From: Marinomonas aquimarina
Lineage (GTDB): Bacteria; Pseudomonadota; Gammaproteobacteria; Pseudomonadales; Marinomonadaceae
Direction of reading: 5' to 3'
Assembly: GCF_900089755.1 (NCBI RefSeq)
Contig: NZ_FLOC01000004.1
Location: 62,001-126,000, forward strand
DNA: 64,000 nt
Part shown: positions 44,901 through 54,700 of the stretch, piece by piece
Layout of the letters: every line of letters starts with the position of its first letter
Numbering within the stretch: the first letter of the stretch is position 1
Made by a program: the position numbers and the translations under genes
Notes under the pieces: generated by a model
Databases searched by the model: none
Told to the model about the DNA's origin: nothing
Seen by the model: the letters and a program-made list of their open reading frames with translations, nothing else

Positions 44901-45106
44901 TGCTGCTCAATAATCTGTGTGACACTGTTTTCAACCGTTTCCGCCGAGGCGCCATTATAGGTCGTCGAAATTCGAATCGATGGCGGTGCCACGTTTGGAT
45001 ACTGAGACACAGGCAACTGCGTGATCGCCAGTAATCCCGCCAACATAATGACGATCGAGATTACCCATGCGAACACCGGTCGCCGAATGAAAAAATGCGC
45101 TATCAT
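41996..45106 (-). CDS. RND multidrug efflux permease (AcrB/HAE1 family)
   Basis: 1036 aa with 12 membrane segments and two large periplasmic loops. The proton-relay Asp pair lies in LLVDDAIVVVENVER on segment 4 (about 400-415), and the N-terminus IAHFFIRRPVFAWVISI is typical of AcrB. As a homotrimer it takes up lipophilic drugs and drives export with the proton gradient. The adaptor gene lies 16 bp upstream, so the two are one operon; no outer-membrane channel gene is present, so a TolC encoded elsewhere is needed. Confidence 0.95.
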   Translation of the reverse strand: MIAHFFIRRPVFAWVISIVIMLAGLLAITQLPVSQYPNVAPPSIRISTTYNGASAETVENSVTQIIEQQLTGLDGLLYFSSSSSSTGRASIDVTFEQGTDADTAQVQVQNKVQQITSNLPNSVQQQGVTVTKSQSDFLLIMALYDENDQAAPSDLSDYLVSNMQDPISRLEGVGSVQIFGTAYAMRIWLDPLKLATYNLIPSDVANAIEAQNVQVAAGSLGSYPIAKGQELNATVTAQSKLETPEQFENIILKYDDNGATVRIKNVAKVEIGSENYNFSPRLNGHPSTGLAVMLAPSANALETSERVKAAIEELKRNLPEGYKTALPLDSTEFIKISIEEVVKTLVEAIVLVVIVMFVFLQSWRATLIPAIAVPVVLLGTFGVLQAFGYSINTLTMFALVLSIGLLVDDAIVVVENVERVMEEENLPPREATIKSMKEITSALIGITVVLSAVFVPMAFFSGSTGVIYRQFSITIVSSMVLSVIVALTLSPALCATILKKPNHHGEKRGLAGWFNRNFDNMTARYSNRVVRLLRQPVRWMAGYLVIVAGMGYLMVNTPTGFLPTEDQGNIMVMVSLPEGASMARTEEVMGQIQHHFLEQEKDYVDSIFTISGFSFMGTGQNAGMAFVLLKHWDERTEPGSSAADIVGRSYPGLAGIRDAQIFSLLPPSIRGLGQSNGFTFELQASGNTDRQTLLEMRDRLLADARASQILTGVRMGGQAETPQLHIDIDQEKAFALGLSMADISSTLSSAWAGNYVNDFVDRGRVKRVYIQGEAEYRGAPEDLQHWYVRGNGDEMTPFSAFADSEWTFGPKALTRFNGLPSYEIQGSAAPGLSSGDAMVEMARLADQLPQGTSYAWSGLSYQEQQSGGQTFFLYAVSILVVFLCLAALYESWTVPFSVILVIPLGIIGAAGAIYLRDLQNDVYFQVALLTIIGLSSKNAILIVEFAEAAYRRGEDVWHAAAEGARLRLRPIIMTSLAFIVGTMPLALSSGAGANSRISIGSGIVGGTFTATLLAIFFVPLFFVLVRRLFPKRPIED

Positions 45107-45122
45107 TTACAAGCTCCCTTCA

Positions 45123-46319
45123 CTACTGGCCAGTGGTCGCAGCGTTCACTTCGACCATACGACCGCTTTGCGGATCACGTTGCAGCTCAACGGTGGTGAC
45201 TTCATCTCCTGGACGCACTTTCATACTGCCCTCCACGATCACTTTATCACCGTCTTGGATGCCATCGGTGATGTACCATTGGTTACCAATCGCACGTTCC
45301 GTCTTCAGAATGCGCTGCTCTACTTGATTGTCTGCGTTCACCACAAGAGCATAGGCATTACCCTGCACATTACGCATCACCCCTTGTTGTGGCACTAAAA
45401 TCGCTTGGCTGTCGTTCAGGTCATTAATATAACCACGTACAAACATCCCCGGCAGCAATAAGCCATCTGGGTTAGCAAATTCGGCACGCACTGTGACACT
45501 GCCAGTCATTTCATCGACACTGACTTCTCGTGTCGTCAGGCGCCCCTTGTACGGGTATTCGCTACCGTCTTCGAGAATCAGCTGCACCGTTTGATCCCCC
45601 AAGGTGACATGCTCTAGGCTCAACAAGGTACGCTGGCGTAATTGCTCAACGCTGGTTTGCGCAAGATCGACAAAGATCGGATCGGTTGCACGGATAGTGG
45701 TCATCGGCGTCGATTGATTAGCCGTTACCAAAGCCCCTACCGTGACATCAGAAATGCCGATTTTGCCATCAATGGGGGCGGTGATTTTGGTGTACGCCAA
45801 ATCAATCTTGGCACTATTCAACGCTGCCACGGCACGCTTTTCCGCCGCAACGGCTGATAGGTAAGCCACATTCGCGTCATCCAAGTTTTGTTGCGAAACG
45901 TTGTTACGTTCCTTCAACGTCTTATAGCGTTCATAAGTTTGGCGGGTAGAAGTTAAGGTCGCACGGGCGCTGTCTAGATCCGCTTGCGCTTGCTCAACAT
46001 TTGACTCATAAGTCGAGTCATCCAGTTGATACAAAAGATCACCCGAGGCGACGGTTTGGCCTTCTTCAAATAAGCGTTTTTCAACAATGCCACCCACCTG
46101 AGGGCGAATCTCTGCTTCTAAGCTGGATTTTGTTCGGCCCGGCAATTCGGAGGTTAACTCCACGGCCCGTTGCTCAATATGAATGACACCGACTTGGACC
46201 TTTGGCGCTTGTTGCGCGGCCGCACTTCCTTCCGCTGTACTGTTTTCACTTTCTTGACATCCTGCCAAAATCGCCGAGGCCAGCACTACCCCTGTTAATA
46301 GAAAGTTCCGAGACAACAT
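45123..46319 (-). CDS. RND efflux adaptor lipoprotein (AcrA-like)
   Basis: 398 aa from ATG 46319; the longer in-frame start at 46400 would run through the promoter. The signal peptide ends with ASAILAGC, a proper lipobox, so it is a lipoprotein anchored in the inner membrane. A lipoyl domain (SELPGRTKSSLEAEIRPQVGG), a helical hairpin (about 95-160), a beta-barrel and a membrane-proximal domain follow. Transcription is divergent from the TetR gene across a shared operator. Confidence 0.94.
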   Translation of the reverse strand: MLSRNFLLTGVVLASAILAGCQESENSTAEGSAAAQQAPKVQVGVIHIEQRAVELTSELPGRTKSSLEAEIRPQVGGIVEKRLFEEGQTVASGDLLYQLDDSTYESNVEQAQADLDSARATLTSTRQTYERYKTLKERNNVSQQNLDDANVAYLSAVAAEKRAVAALNSAKIDLAYTKITAPIDGKIGISDVTVGALVTANQSTPMTTIRATDPIFVDLAQTSVEQLRQRTLLSLEHVTLGDQTVQLILEDGSEYPYKGRLTTREVSVDEMTGSVTVRAEFANPDGLLLPGMFVRGYINDLNDSQAILVPQQGVMRNVQGNAYALVVNADNQVEQRILKTERAIGNQWYITDGIQDGDKVIVEGSMKVRPGDEVTTVELQRDPQSGRMVEVNAATTGQ

Positions 46320-46348
46320 AAGACTGTGAAATCTCCAATAATTATCAT

Positions 46349-46378
46349 TTGAGAATGAGCGTTCATTCACACTATAAT
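46349..46378 (+). promoter_or_regulatory. tetR promoter with overlapping palindromic operator
   Basis: -35 TTGAGA (46,349-46,354) and -10 TATAAT (46,373-46,378) with an 18-base spacer, facing the TetR gene. The spacer contains GAATGAGCGTTCATTC (46,353-46,368), a near-perfect palindrome of the kind bound by TetR regulators. Binding here would repress both tetR and the divergent efflux operon. Confidence 0.72.
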
Positions 46379-46421
46379 CTAGGGACGTTACACTTCCCAT
46401 CTTTAAATCGTGTAAATAAAT

Positions 46422-47006
46422 ATGAAAAGGTCACCTACCCAAGAGCAACAACGTCGCCAACAAATCATCGATGCATTTATCGTGCACGTTGTTGAAAAAG
46501 GCTTCCACAAGGCCAGCATGGCCGAAATGGCTAAGACAGCGGGCCTGAGCGTCGGTCAGGTGTACCGTTATTTTGCTAACAAAGAAGACATCATACGCGC
46601 GGTGGTGGAGCAAAAAACAGAAGAATATCTCGGCATCATGGAAGACTTCTTAGAAAAGAAGGACTGGCTGGCACGTATTTTTGAGCAAAAACACAGCCAA
46701 GAATTTCAAATAGAGCGGGTCTTGAATATGGAAATCAAAGCCGAGGCGAACCGCTCTGAGACGCTGGCAGCGATCCAAGCGGACGCCGATCGCCGCTTGA
46801 CCGACCATGCCATCCAGTTGGTACGCCAACGCTATGGTTTGCAGGATGAAGCCGACATTCGAGCACGTGTGCAGTTTTTGGTGGCCCTGACGGATGGTTT
46901 ATTTCATCGTAGTTCCGACCCAGAGACGCCTTTTAGCCGAGCCTCACATCGTTTGTTTGAGTACATGTTGAATGAACTCTTTCCCGACAAAATTGCCTCA
47001 GATTAA
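46422..47006 (+). CDS. TetR-family repressor of the RND pump
   Basis: 194 aa. The N-terminal TetR helix-turn-helix spans about residues 10-55 (QIIDAFIVHVVEKGFHKASMAEMAKTAGLSVGQVYRYFANKEDI), followed by a helical ligand-binding and dimerisation domain. It is divergent from the adaptor gene with a palindrome between, the usual layout for local control of AcrAB-type pumps. The inducer cannot be read from the sequence. Confidence 0.92.
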   Translation: MKRSPTQEQQRRQQIIDAFIVHVVEKGFHKASMAEMAKTAGLSVGQVYRYFANKEDIIRAVVEQKTEEYLGIMEDFLEKKDWLARIFEQKHSQEFQIERVLNMEIKAEANRSETLAAIQADADRRLTDHAIQLVRQRYGLQDEADIRARVQFLVALTDGLFHRSSDPETPFSRASHRLFEYMLNELFPDKIASD

Positions 47007-47882
47007 GCGTAAAAAGACGCGTACTTGTTGCCACTTACTGACTAGCATGGCCAAGAAAATCAGCACACAACCGATGACTTGTATGACCGCCATAGTTTCT
47101 CCAAACCAGAGCGCCGCCATAAAAGCCGCCCACACGGGTTCGAGGTTCATAATCACCGCAGCGTGACTGGCTGGCGTCAGGCTTTGGGCATAGGTTTGCA
47201 GCAAAAAGCGCAGACTGGTAGCGATCAAGGTACTGGCCAAAAACCAGCCCACAATCGGTAAGGGCACCGTATGTGGGATTTCTTCCATACTGGGTGACAC
47301 CAGTAACATAATAGCACCGGCCGTAAACAACTGGATCGCCGTTAATACCAACACATGCAGCTTGGTGGACATACGTGTCAGCAAATTAAACTGCAAGGCA
47401 AAGGTCACCGCGGCAATAAAGAAATACAGCTGTGCCCATTCAAAACTGACGCCATCGCCTAAAGCCAAACAGCCCAAGCCGACCACGGCAATGGGCAGTG
47501 CGAGCCAAATACTGTTGGCGGGGTGCTCCTTGAACAGCAAGCGCGCGAACACTGGCACCAAAATAACGCCAAGACTGTTAATAAACGCACCAACACCGAT
47601 ATTGCTGACTTGATCTAGGCCGACAATCCAAAACATCATCGCCACGCTCATGACCGCCCCCACCATGATCGCGCCTTTTAAATCCTGCCAACGAATGCCT
47701 TTAAAGTAACGCGCACCGACGAAGAACAAGACGATGCCAGCGATGACAAAACGCACCCCTAAAAAGAAAATCGGCGGCAACCCGGCGAGGGCTTCTTTCG
47801 AAAAAATCCAGCCAAAGGCGGCAATAATGGTGACCAGAACTAAAATCAGTTCCGCTTTTAAATGAGAAGGCGAGGCGCTCAC
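46998..47882 (-). CDS. EamA/DMT-family membrane transporter
   Basis: A 294-aa protein with ten predicted membrane segments in two EamA repeats (about 10-140 and 150-285). DMT proteins of this type export amino acids, drugs or metabolites; the substrate cannot be told here. It overlaps the end of tetR convergently by nine bases. It lies just downstream of the monooxygenase gene on the same strand, with a gap of 23 bp, so the two may be co-transcribed. Confidence 0.88.
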   Translation of the reverse strand: MSASPSHLKAELILVLVTIIAAFGWIFSKEALAGLPPIFFLGVRFVIAGIVLFFVGARYFKGIRWQDLKGAIMVGAVMSVAMMFWIVGLDQVSNIGVGAFINSLGVILVPVFARLLFKEHPANSIWLALPIAVVGLGCLALGDGVSFEWAQLYFFIAAVTFALQFNLLTRMSTKLHVLVLTAIQLFTAGAIMLLVSPSMEEIPHTVPLPIVGWFLASTLIATSLRFLLQTYAQSLTPASHAAVIMNLEPVWAAFMAALWFGETMAVIQVIGCVLIFLAMLVSKWQQVRVFLRLI

Positions 47883-47905
47883 ATCGTTTCCTTGATCTGT
47901 GGAGC

Positions 47906-49108
47906 TTAGATGGACAAGCTGGTCACATCAAAGCCATAAATGCTGTCTAACTTCGCATGAATAATGCCGCTGGCGTATTTGGAGGCCAATCCCAATGCCT
48001 GTAGTTTCATACGTCCTTGCCAGCCACCATGCATATGGTACAACGCAGCATTATCACGAGATTGCTTTTGGATCGCCGTCACACGTGGCTTGCGTAATGC
48101 TTCGTATTTGTCGAAGGCAAAATGATAATCGTACTTCAATAACGTCTGCGTCAGCACAAACGCGTCTTCAATGGCCATGGCCGCCCCTTGCGCCATAAAT
48201 GGCAACATTGGGTGACAAGCATCGCCAAGCAATACCACGCGATTGTCGTGCCACTTTTCCAATGTTGGTCGGCCATTTAACGCCCATAAGAAGGTCGAAT
48301 CGCAGGCTTCTAGTACGGCACTGACTTCCGGATGCCAACCGATAAACTTACGGCGCAGTTCATTGACATCCCCTTCTTGACGCCAAGATTCCTGTTGCCA
48401 CTTAGCTCGCTCCTCGACCGCAATAAAGTTGACCAAGTCACCACCGCGCAGGTAATAGGTAACTAGGTGTTTATTCGGCCCAGCCCAAACGGTGGCATTG
48501 GGCTGCACGGTCGCGCCTTTGATCGCAGCGGCGGGCACAGTACCACGCCATGCCACTTGCCCTGTAAAGATCGGCGCCTGAACCCCCAGCATCAGCTCGC
48601 GTACTTTGGAGTGAATGCCATCGGCACCAATGATGATGTCGGCATGCTCGGTTTTCTTGTCCATCAACACCGTGGCGTATTTCTTTTCATTGCGATAGCC
48701 CAGCACACGATGACCAAGCTCAATTTCCACTCCTGCGGCGTAACAGGCTTGCACCAACTCTTTGTGCAAGTCAGCACGGTGCACATGCCAATAAGGTGCC
48801 CCATAGCGCTGCTCAATGTGTTTGCCTAAGGGGGACTCAAGATAATAGCGGCCACTTTGATAATCGCGAATGCAGGCGTATTGGGGAGAAAAGACATGTT
48901 GGCCAACCGCATCGGCAACCCCAAACTGGCGTAACACTTTCACCGCATTGGGACTTAGCTGTAATCCGGCACCGACTTCGCTCAGGCTCGCGGCCTGTTC
49001 AAAGATGCGCACCTGAAAGCCGTTTTTAGCCAGTCCAAGTGCCACGGTCAAACCACCAATACCAGCCCCCACCACAATCACTTGGTTCGTTGGGTTTAAA
49101 TGCGCCAC
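47906..49108 (-). CDS. FAD-dependent aromatic monooxygenase (salicylate hydroxylase-like)
   Basis: A 400-aa group A flavin monooxygenase. The FAD dinucleotide motif is VGAGIGGLTVALGLAKNG (about 12-29), the DG motif IIGADGIHSKVRE near 158, and GDACHPMLPFMAQGAAMAIEDA near 288 completes FAD binding. The subfamily includes salicylate and 3-hydroxybenzoate hydroxylases. No aromatic-degradation genes accompany it; the neighbour is an exporter. The substrate is uncertain. Confidence 0.88.
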   Translation of the reverse strand: MAHLNPTNQVIVVGAGIGGLTVALGLAKNGFQVRIFEQAASLSEVGAGLQLSPNAVKVLRQFGVADAVGQHVFSPQYACIRDYQSGRYYLESPLGKHIEQRYGAPYWHVHRADLHKELVQACYAAGVEIELGHRVLGYRNEKKYATVLMDKKTEHADIIIGADGIHSKVRELMLGVQAPIFTGQVAWRGTVPAAAIKGATVQPNATVWAGPNKHLVTYYLRGGDLVNFIAVEERAKWQQESWRQEGDVNELRRKFIGWHPEVSAVLEACDSTFLWALNGRPTLEKWHDNRVVLLGDACHPMLPFMAQGAAMAIEDAFVLTQTLLKYDYHFAFDKYEALRKPRVTAIQKQSRDNAALYHMHGGWQGRMKLQALGLASKYASGIIHAKLDSIYGFDVTSLSI

Positions 49109-49380
49109 AGTATCTTTCCTTACTTGTTGATCGATCCGCCAACATCATAGCAAAATCCCCTATGAGAAACCTGATATAAATTCGGCTGTTAGCCTTGTTT
49201 GCAGCAAATATGACATCTTTCATAGGCACAATGTTTGGCTTAGATTTTGCTAAACACAGATCAAGGTAGGAAGTTTTGCTTGCCTTACGAGCTGTTTTGG
49301 GTCATCTATAACCAGTACAGTGCAAGAGGAAAAAGCAGTGTTGACTCACTCCCTCAGCCGTCACAGGGGAACAAATAAAA

Positions 49381-50835
49381 ATGGATAAACTTACACAAAA
49401 TTATAATTCAGGCGTATTTTTTGATGAACTCATCGACGCCACAGGGAAGGCCAGAGCACCGGCGCAGCAATTACTAGAATATTTAGACAACCTTCCCACA
49501 GAAGAGCTCGAGAAACGGCGCATCACTGCTGAGGCCACGGTCCAAGAAATGGGCATCAGCTTCACGGTGTATACCGAAGAAGGCAACATCGACCGGGCGT
49601 GGCCATTTGATATTGTGCCGCGCACCATTGCTGCCAAAGACTGGGCCATCACCGCGCAAGGCTTAAAACAACGACTCACCACTCTTAACCGCTTCATCGA
49701 CGATCTCTACCACGACCAACGCTGCATCAAAGACGGCATCATTCCAGAACACATCATCAAAGACTCGAAAAACTTTCGCCCTGAATGCGTTGGCGTATCA
49801 CCAAAATATGGCGTTTGGGCCCACATCTGTGGCACCGACTTGGTGCGCGATGAACACGGCGAATTCTTTGTCTTAGAAGACAACCTGCGCGTGCCATCCG
49901 GCGTATCCTACATGCTGGAAAACCGTGCCATCACCAAGCGAGTGTTACCTGAACTGTTTGAGAACGACGAGATTCTGCCGGTGGGGGCTTATACCTCTGA
50001 CCTATTTGATACCTTGGCTGCACTTTCGCCACGTGATATCGAGCGTCCAGAAATCGTTGTTTTAACACCTGGTATCTACAACTCTGCTTACTTTGAGCAC
50101 GCCTTCCTTGCACAGCAAATGGGTGTTGAATTAGTAGAAGGCTCCGACCTATTTGTCGACGAAGACGACTGCGTGTACATGAAAACCATCTATGGACCAG
50201 AGCGCGTTGACGTCATTTATCGTCGTATCGATGACTTATTCCTCGACCCTGAAGCGTTCCACCCAGACTCAGTGTTAGGCGTAGCAGGCCTGATGCGTGC
50301 TTGGAAAGCGGGCAACGTGGCCCTAGCCAACGCGCCGGGTGCGGGGGTTGCCGATGACAAGGTGGTATACGCTTACGTACCTGAACTGATTCGTTACTAC
50401 CTTAACGAAGAACCGATTCTAAAAAACGTTGAAACCTTCCTTTGTGATAACGAAGAAGATCGCGAGTACGTGCTGGCACACCTTGATGAATTGGTGGTGA
50501 AACCGGCCAATGAATCGGGCGGCTATGGCATGTTGGTCGGACCGCATTCCACTAAAAAAGAGCAGCAGTTGTTTGCTGAGCTGATCAAGGCCAATCCACG
50601 TAATTACATCGCGCAGCCCACTTTGAAGCTTTCGACGGCGCCTACCCTAATCGGTAAAGGCTCACTGGAACCGCGTCATTTGGATTTACGCCCGTTTATT
50701 TTGCAAAGCAAAGACACCTATGTCACCACCGGTGGCTTGACCCGTGTGGCCATGAGAAAAGGTTCGCTGGTCGTCAATTCGTCACAAGGCGGTGGTAGTA
50801 AAGATACTTGGATTGTGGATACCAAAGGAGCTTAA
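49381..50835 (+). CDS. Circularly permuted ATP-grasp protein (DUF404/DUF407)
   Basis: A 484-aa circularly permuted ATP-grasp ligase. Typical segments are AKDWAITAQGLKQRL, FVLEDNLRVPSGVSYMLENR, VVLTPGIYNSAYFEHAFLAQQMG, and the C-terminal VVKPANESGGYGMLVGP plus YVTTGGLTRVAM. The family is predicted to form amide bonds in a peptide-making pathway with alpha-E and transglutaminase partners. The start follows AGGGGAAC. The next gene begins two bases after the stop, so this heads a five-gene operon. Confidence 0.88.
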   Translation: MDKLTQNYNSGVFFDELIDATGKARAPAQQLLEYLDNLPTEELEKRRITAEATVQEMGISFTVYTEEGNIDRAWPFDIVPRTIAAKDWAITAQGLKQRLTTLNRFIDDLYHDQRCIKDGIIPEHIIKDSKNFRPECVGVSPKYGVWAHICGTDLVRDEHGEFFVLEDNLRVPSGVSYMLENRAITKRVLPELFENDEILPVGAYTSDLFDTLAALSPRDIERPEIVVLTPGIYNSAYFEHAFLAQQMGVELVEGSDLFVDEDDCVYMKTIYGPERVDVIYRRIDDLFLDPEAFHPDSVLGVAGLMRAWKAGNVALANAPGAGVADDKVVYAYVPELIRYYLNEEPILKNVETFLCDNEEDREYVLAHLDELVVKPANESGGYGMLVGPHSTKKEQQLFAELIKANPRNYIAQPTLKLSTAPTLIGKGSLEPRHLDLRPFILQSKDTYVTTGGLTRVAMRKGSLVVNSSQGGGSKDTWIVDTKGA

Positions 50836-50837
50836 TC

Positions 50838-51785
50838 ATGCTTTCAAGAGTTGCAGAACGCCTATACTGGAGTGCTCGCTACCTAGAGCGCGTGGAAAAT
50901 ACGGCTCGCCTAGTCAGTGTCTACGATGATTTGCTGTACGACTTACCACAAAATGTAGTGGAAATTTCATGGTACAACCTAATCGAAATTAACAGTGGTG
51001 TGGAAGCCTTCAACCACCGCTATAAGGTGCGCGATGAGCGCAATGTGGTGAAGTTCCTATTATCGGATGATGATAACCCAAGCTCACTACTGTCTTCTCT
51101 GACCCTCGCTCGAGAAAATATTCGGACGACACGTGATGTCCTGCCCAATGAAATGTGGGAGTTGGTTAACGAGTTGGACCTGTACGCCAAGCAAAATATC
51201 AAGCAAGGCATCAATCGCTCGGCACGCCATGCTTACTTGAACACCATTATTGAAGGCTGCCAGAAAATCATTGGCTTGTTGGCGGCTACTATGGACCGTG
51301 ATGCAGGTTGGCAATTTTTAATCCTTGGGCGCTATCTTGAACGTGTCGACATGAACACCCGCATCCTAGATGCCGCGACGTCGTTGATGATGCAAGCACA
51401 GCCAGGGCAAGATATGGAGCTGGGCCAAGTAGTGTGGTCTAAGGTACTGAAGTCGCAAAGCGCTTATTTGAGCTTCCGTCGCACCATGCGCTGTTCGATT
51501 CGTGGCGCCAAGGCGGTGACCTTCTTACTTAACGATCCCTACTTCCCGCGCTCACAACGTTACTGCGCTGAACAAATTAAATTAGCCGCGGCCTCATTGC
51601 CCCGTGCCGGCATTGTTATCGCATGTGCTGACAAGCTGCTCGAACATACTCGCACAGTAGAGCATTCTAGCGAGTTGAATACTGAATTCAGCAATTACTT
51701 GAACGACATTCAGCTCGACATCATCGCTCTGCACCACCAGATCACGGAAAACTGGTTTAACTTCCAGAAAGGAGAAGCGGCATGA
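50838..51785 (+). CDS. Alpha-E domain protein (DUF403)
   Basis: 315 aa from ATG 50838 (MLSRVAERLYWSARYLERVE, the conserved family start); an upstream in-frame ATG lies inside the previous gene. All-helical alpha-E protein with repeated E/R-rich helices (GRYLERVDMNTRILDAA). Alpha-E domains almost always accompany circularly permuted ATP-grasp proteins, as here. Its stop overlaps the next start by ATGA. No enzymatic motif is apparent. Confidence 0.9.
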   Translation: MLSRVAERLYWSARYLERVENTARLVSVYDDLLYDLPQNVVEISWYNLIEINSGVEAFNHRYKVRDERNVVKFLLSDDDNPSSLLSSLTLARENIRTTRDVLPNEMWELVNELDLYAKQNIKQGINRSARHAYLNTIIEGCQKIIGLLAATMDRDAGWQFLILGRYLERVDMNTRILDAATSLMMQAQPGQDMELGQVVWSKVLKSQSAYLSFRRTMRCSIRGAKAVTFLLNDPYFPRSQRYCAEQIKLAAASLPRAGIVIACADKLLEHTRTVEHSSELNTEFSNYLNDIQLDIIALHHQITENWFNFQKGEAA

Positions 51786-54700
51786 CCATCCGCGTAGCGA
51801 TTCAACACACCACCACTTATGAGTTTGATCGCTTTATTAATGTTTCGCCGCACATTCTACGTCTGCGTCCGGCGCCTCATTCACGTACCCATATTCATGG
51901 CTATTCACTAAAAGTCCTGCCCGACGATCATTTTGTGAACTGGCAGCAGGACCCTTATGGTAACTACCAAGCACGCTTAGTGTTCCCTGAGAAAACCAAG
52001 AAGCTGGAATTTGCGGTAGAAGTGATCGCCGACATGACGGTGATTAACCCGTTCGACTTCTTTATCGAAGAATACGCGGAAAAATTTCCTTTTAAATACG
52101 ACAAGCAGCTGCTTGAAGAGCTGTCGCCGTATTTGAATAAATCAGAGGACTGTGCCGAGCTGCAAGAGTGGCTGAAAACCGTTGAGCGAAAGCCAATGCC
52201 GATTGTCGACTTCCTGGTGGCATTAAATAGCCGTCTAGCCAATGAAATCGATTACGGCATTCGTTTAGAGCCTGGGGTTCAGACCTGTGAAGAAACGCTG
52301 ACCCTTAAGAAAGGCTCTTGCCGTGATACCTCTTGGTTATTGGTGCAAATTCTGCGTCACCTAGGTTTGGCCGCACGCTTTGCCTCAGGTTACCTAGTGC
52401 AACTAACCGCTGATGTCAAAGCACTGGATGGCCCTTCGGGCCCAGAAGAAGATTTCACTGACCTACACGCTTGGTGTGAAGTGTACCTACCAGGTGCAGG
52501 TTGGGTCGGGCTTGACCCAACCAGTGGTCTATTTGCCGGTGAAGGCCATATTCCCTTGGCCTGTACCGCAGAACCAATTTCCGCGGCACCGATCTCCGGC
52601 TTCACCGATGAATGTGAGTGCGAGTTTAGCTACACCAACATTGTTACTCGTATCCACGAAGACCCACGCGTCACCAAACCCTACAGCGATGACGAGTGGG
52701 AAAACATCAAAGCCCTCGGTCATGCGGTGGATCAACGTCTTGAGCAAGGCGATGTACGCCTCACCATGGGCGGTGAGCCGACCTTTGTCTCCATTGACGA
52801 TATGGACTCTGAGCAATGGAACACAGGGGCTTTAGGCGCCGACAAGCTACGTCTTGCGAAAGACCTATTGCTGCGCATGAAAAATAAGTTCGGCGCCAAC
52901 GGCCTGCTGCATTACGGCCAAGGTAAATGGTACCCAGGCGAAGAAGTCCCCCGTTGGGCATTAGGCTGCTTCTGGCGCACCGACGGTGAAGCCCTTTGGC
53001 AAGATCCGAAATACCTCGCCCGCGTTGATAAAGACTATGGTTTTGATGAGACCCATGCGGCGAAATTTGGTCAGGAACTGTGTCAGCTATTAGGTTTAGA
53101 AGCTCAGTATCTGCAACCGACTTATGAAGACACGCTTTACTACTTGTGGTTAGAACGCTCACTGCCAGAAGAAGTCAACCCACGTAAAGCCTCACTGAAA
53201 GACGACCTTGAACGTCGTCGTTTAGCCAAACTATTAAACCGTGGTTTAGAACGTGTCAGTGGTTATGTGTTACCGGTCGAGTTTAACGGTCAACAATGGC
53301 AAAGCAGCCTTTGGCCCATGCGTTCCGACGTTATCACCCTGATTCCTGGTGACAGCCCGATGGGCTACCGCCTGCCATTGAACTCACTTCCCGCCTTGAG
53401 TGAAGAAGAGCGGCCGCACGAGCGAGATCCTTTCGCGGAACGTGAGGCGTTGCCGACGTTTAGTCAATCAGCCTCAAGTAGCGCAACTAGGCAAACGCTC
53501 TCCTCGCAACGTGCTGCGCGCAAAAAGGTTGCAGCAAGTCAGAGCCAGAGCCAGAGCACAGCCGTCAAGAACGTGATTCATACCGCTCTGTGTATCGAAG
53601 CGCGTGATGGCCGTCTTCATGCCTTCTTACCGCCAGTGAGCTACCTTGAGCATTACGTGGCACTGATCAACGCCATTGAGATGGTTGCCAAGCAGCTTGA
53701 GATGCCAATCGTTATTGAAGGTTATGAGCCGCCAAAAGACTACCGTTTACAGAAGTTCTTAATTACCCCTGACCCAGGCGTGATCGAGGTCAACATTCAC
53801 CCGTCGAAGAACTGGAAAGAACTGCTGTACAACACAGAAACTCTGTACGACGAAGCCCATCAAGCACGCCTTGGCACAGAGAAGTTTATGCTTGATGGTC
53901 GGCACACCGGCACCGGTGGTGGTAACCACGTTACCCTAGGTGGCGTGACGCCGGCTGACAGCCCCCTACTACGTCGTCCAGACTTGCTACGCAGCTTAGT
54001 GACCTTCTGGCAGCATCACCCGGGACTGTCATACCTGTTCTCAGGTATGTTTATTGGTCCAACTAGCCAAGCACCACGCCCAGACGAAGGCCGTGATGAA
54101 GCCTTGTATGAAATGGAAATTGCCTTCCAAAACATTCCATCGGGCTTGGTGGATGAACCATGGTTGGTAGACCGCCTAATGCGTAACTTATTGGTGGACA
54201 TCACCGGTAACACGCACCGTTCAGAATTCTGTATCGACAAGCTGTACGCGGCGGGCTCTAGCAGTGGTCGACAGGGATTATTGGAATTCCGTGGCTTTGA
54301 AATGCCGCCTCATGCACGCATGTCATTAGTACAAATGCTGTTGCTGCGCTGTCTAGTAGCACGCTTCTGGGATAAGCCGTACCACAAACCCTTGGTACGC
54401 TGGGGCACCTCGTTGCACGACAAGTTCATGCTGCCGCACTTTGTTTGGCAGGACATCAAGGAAGTCGTGGACGACCTGCAAGCACACGGCTTGCCGTTCA
54501 AACTAGAATGGTTAGCACCGTTTGAAGAGTTCCGTTTCCCACACTATGGTCGTCAACAAATTGATGACATCGAGTTGGAGCTGCGCTGGGCAATTGAGCC
54601 ATGGCATGTATTGGGTGAAGAAATCACCCAATCGGGCACCGCTCGCTATGTAGATTCTTCCGTGGAGCGTTTGCAAGTGCGTCTCAGTGGTCTAACCGAA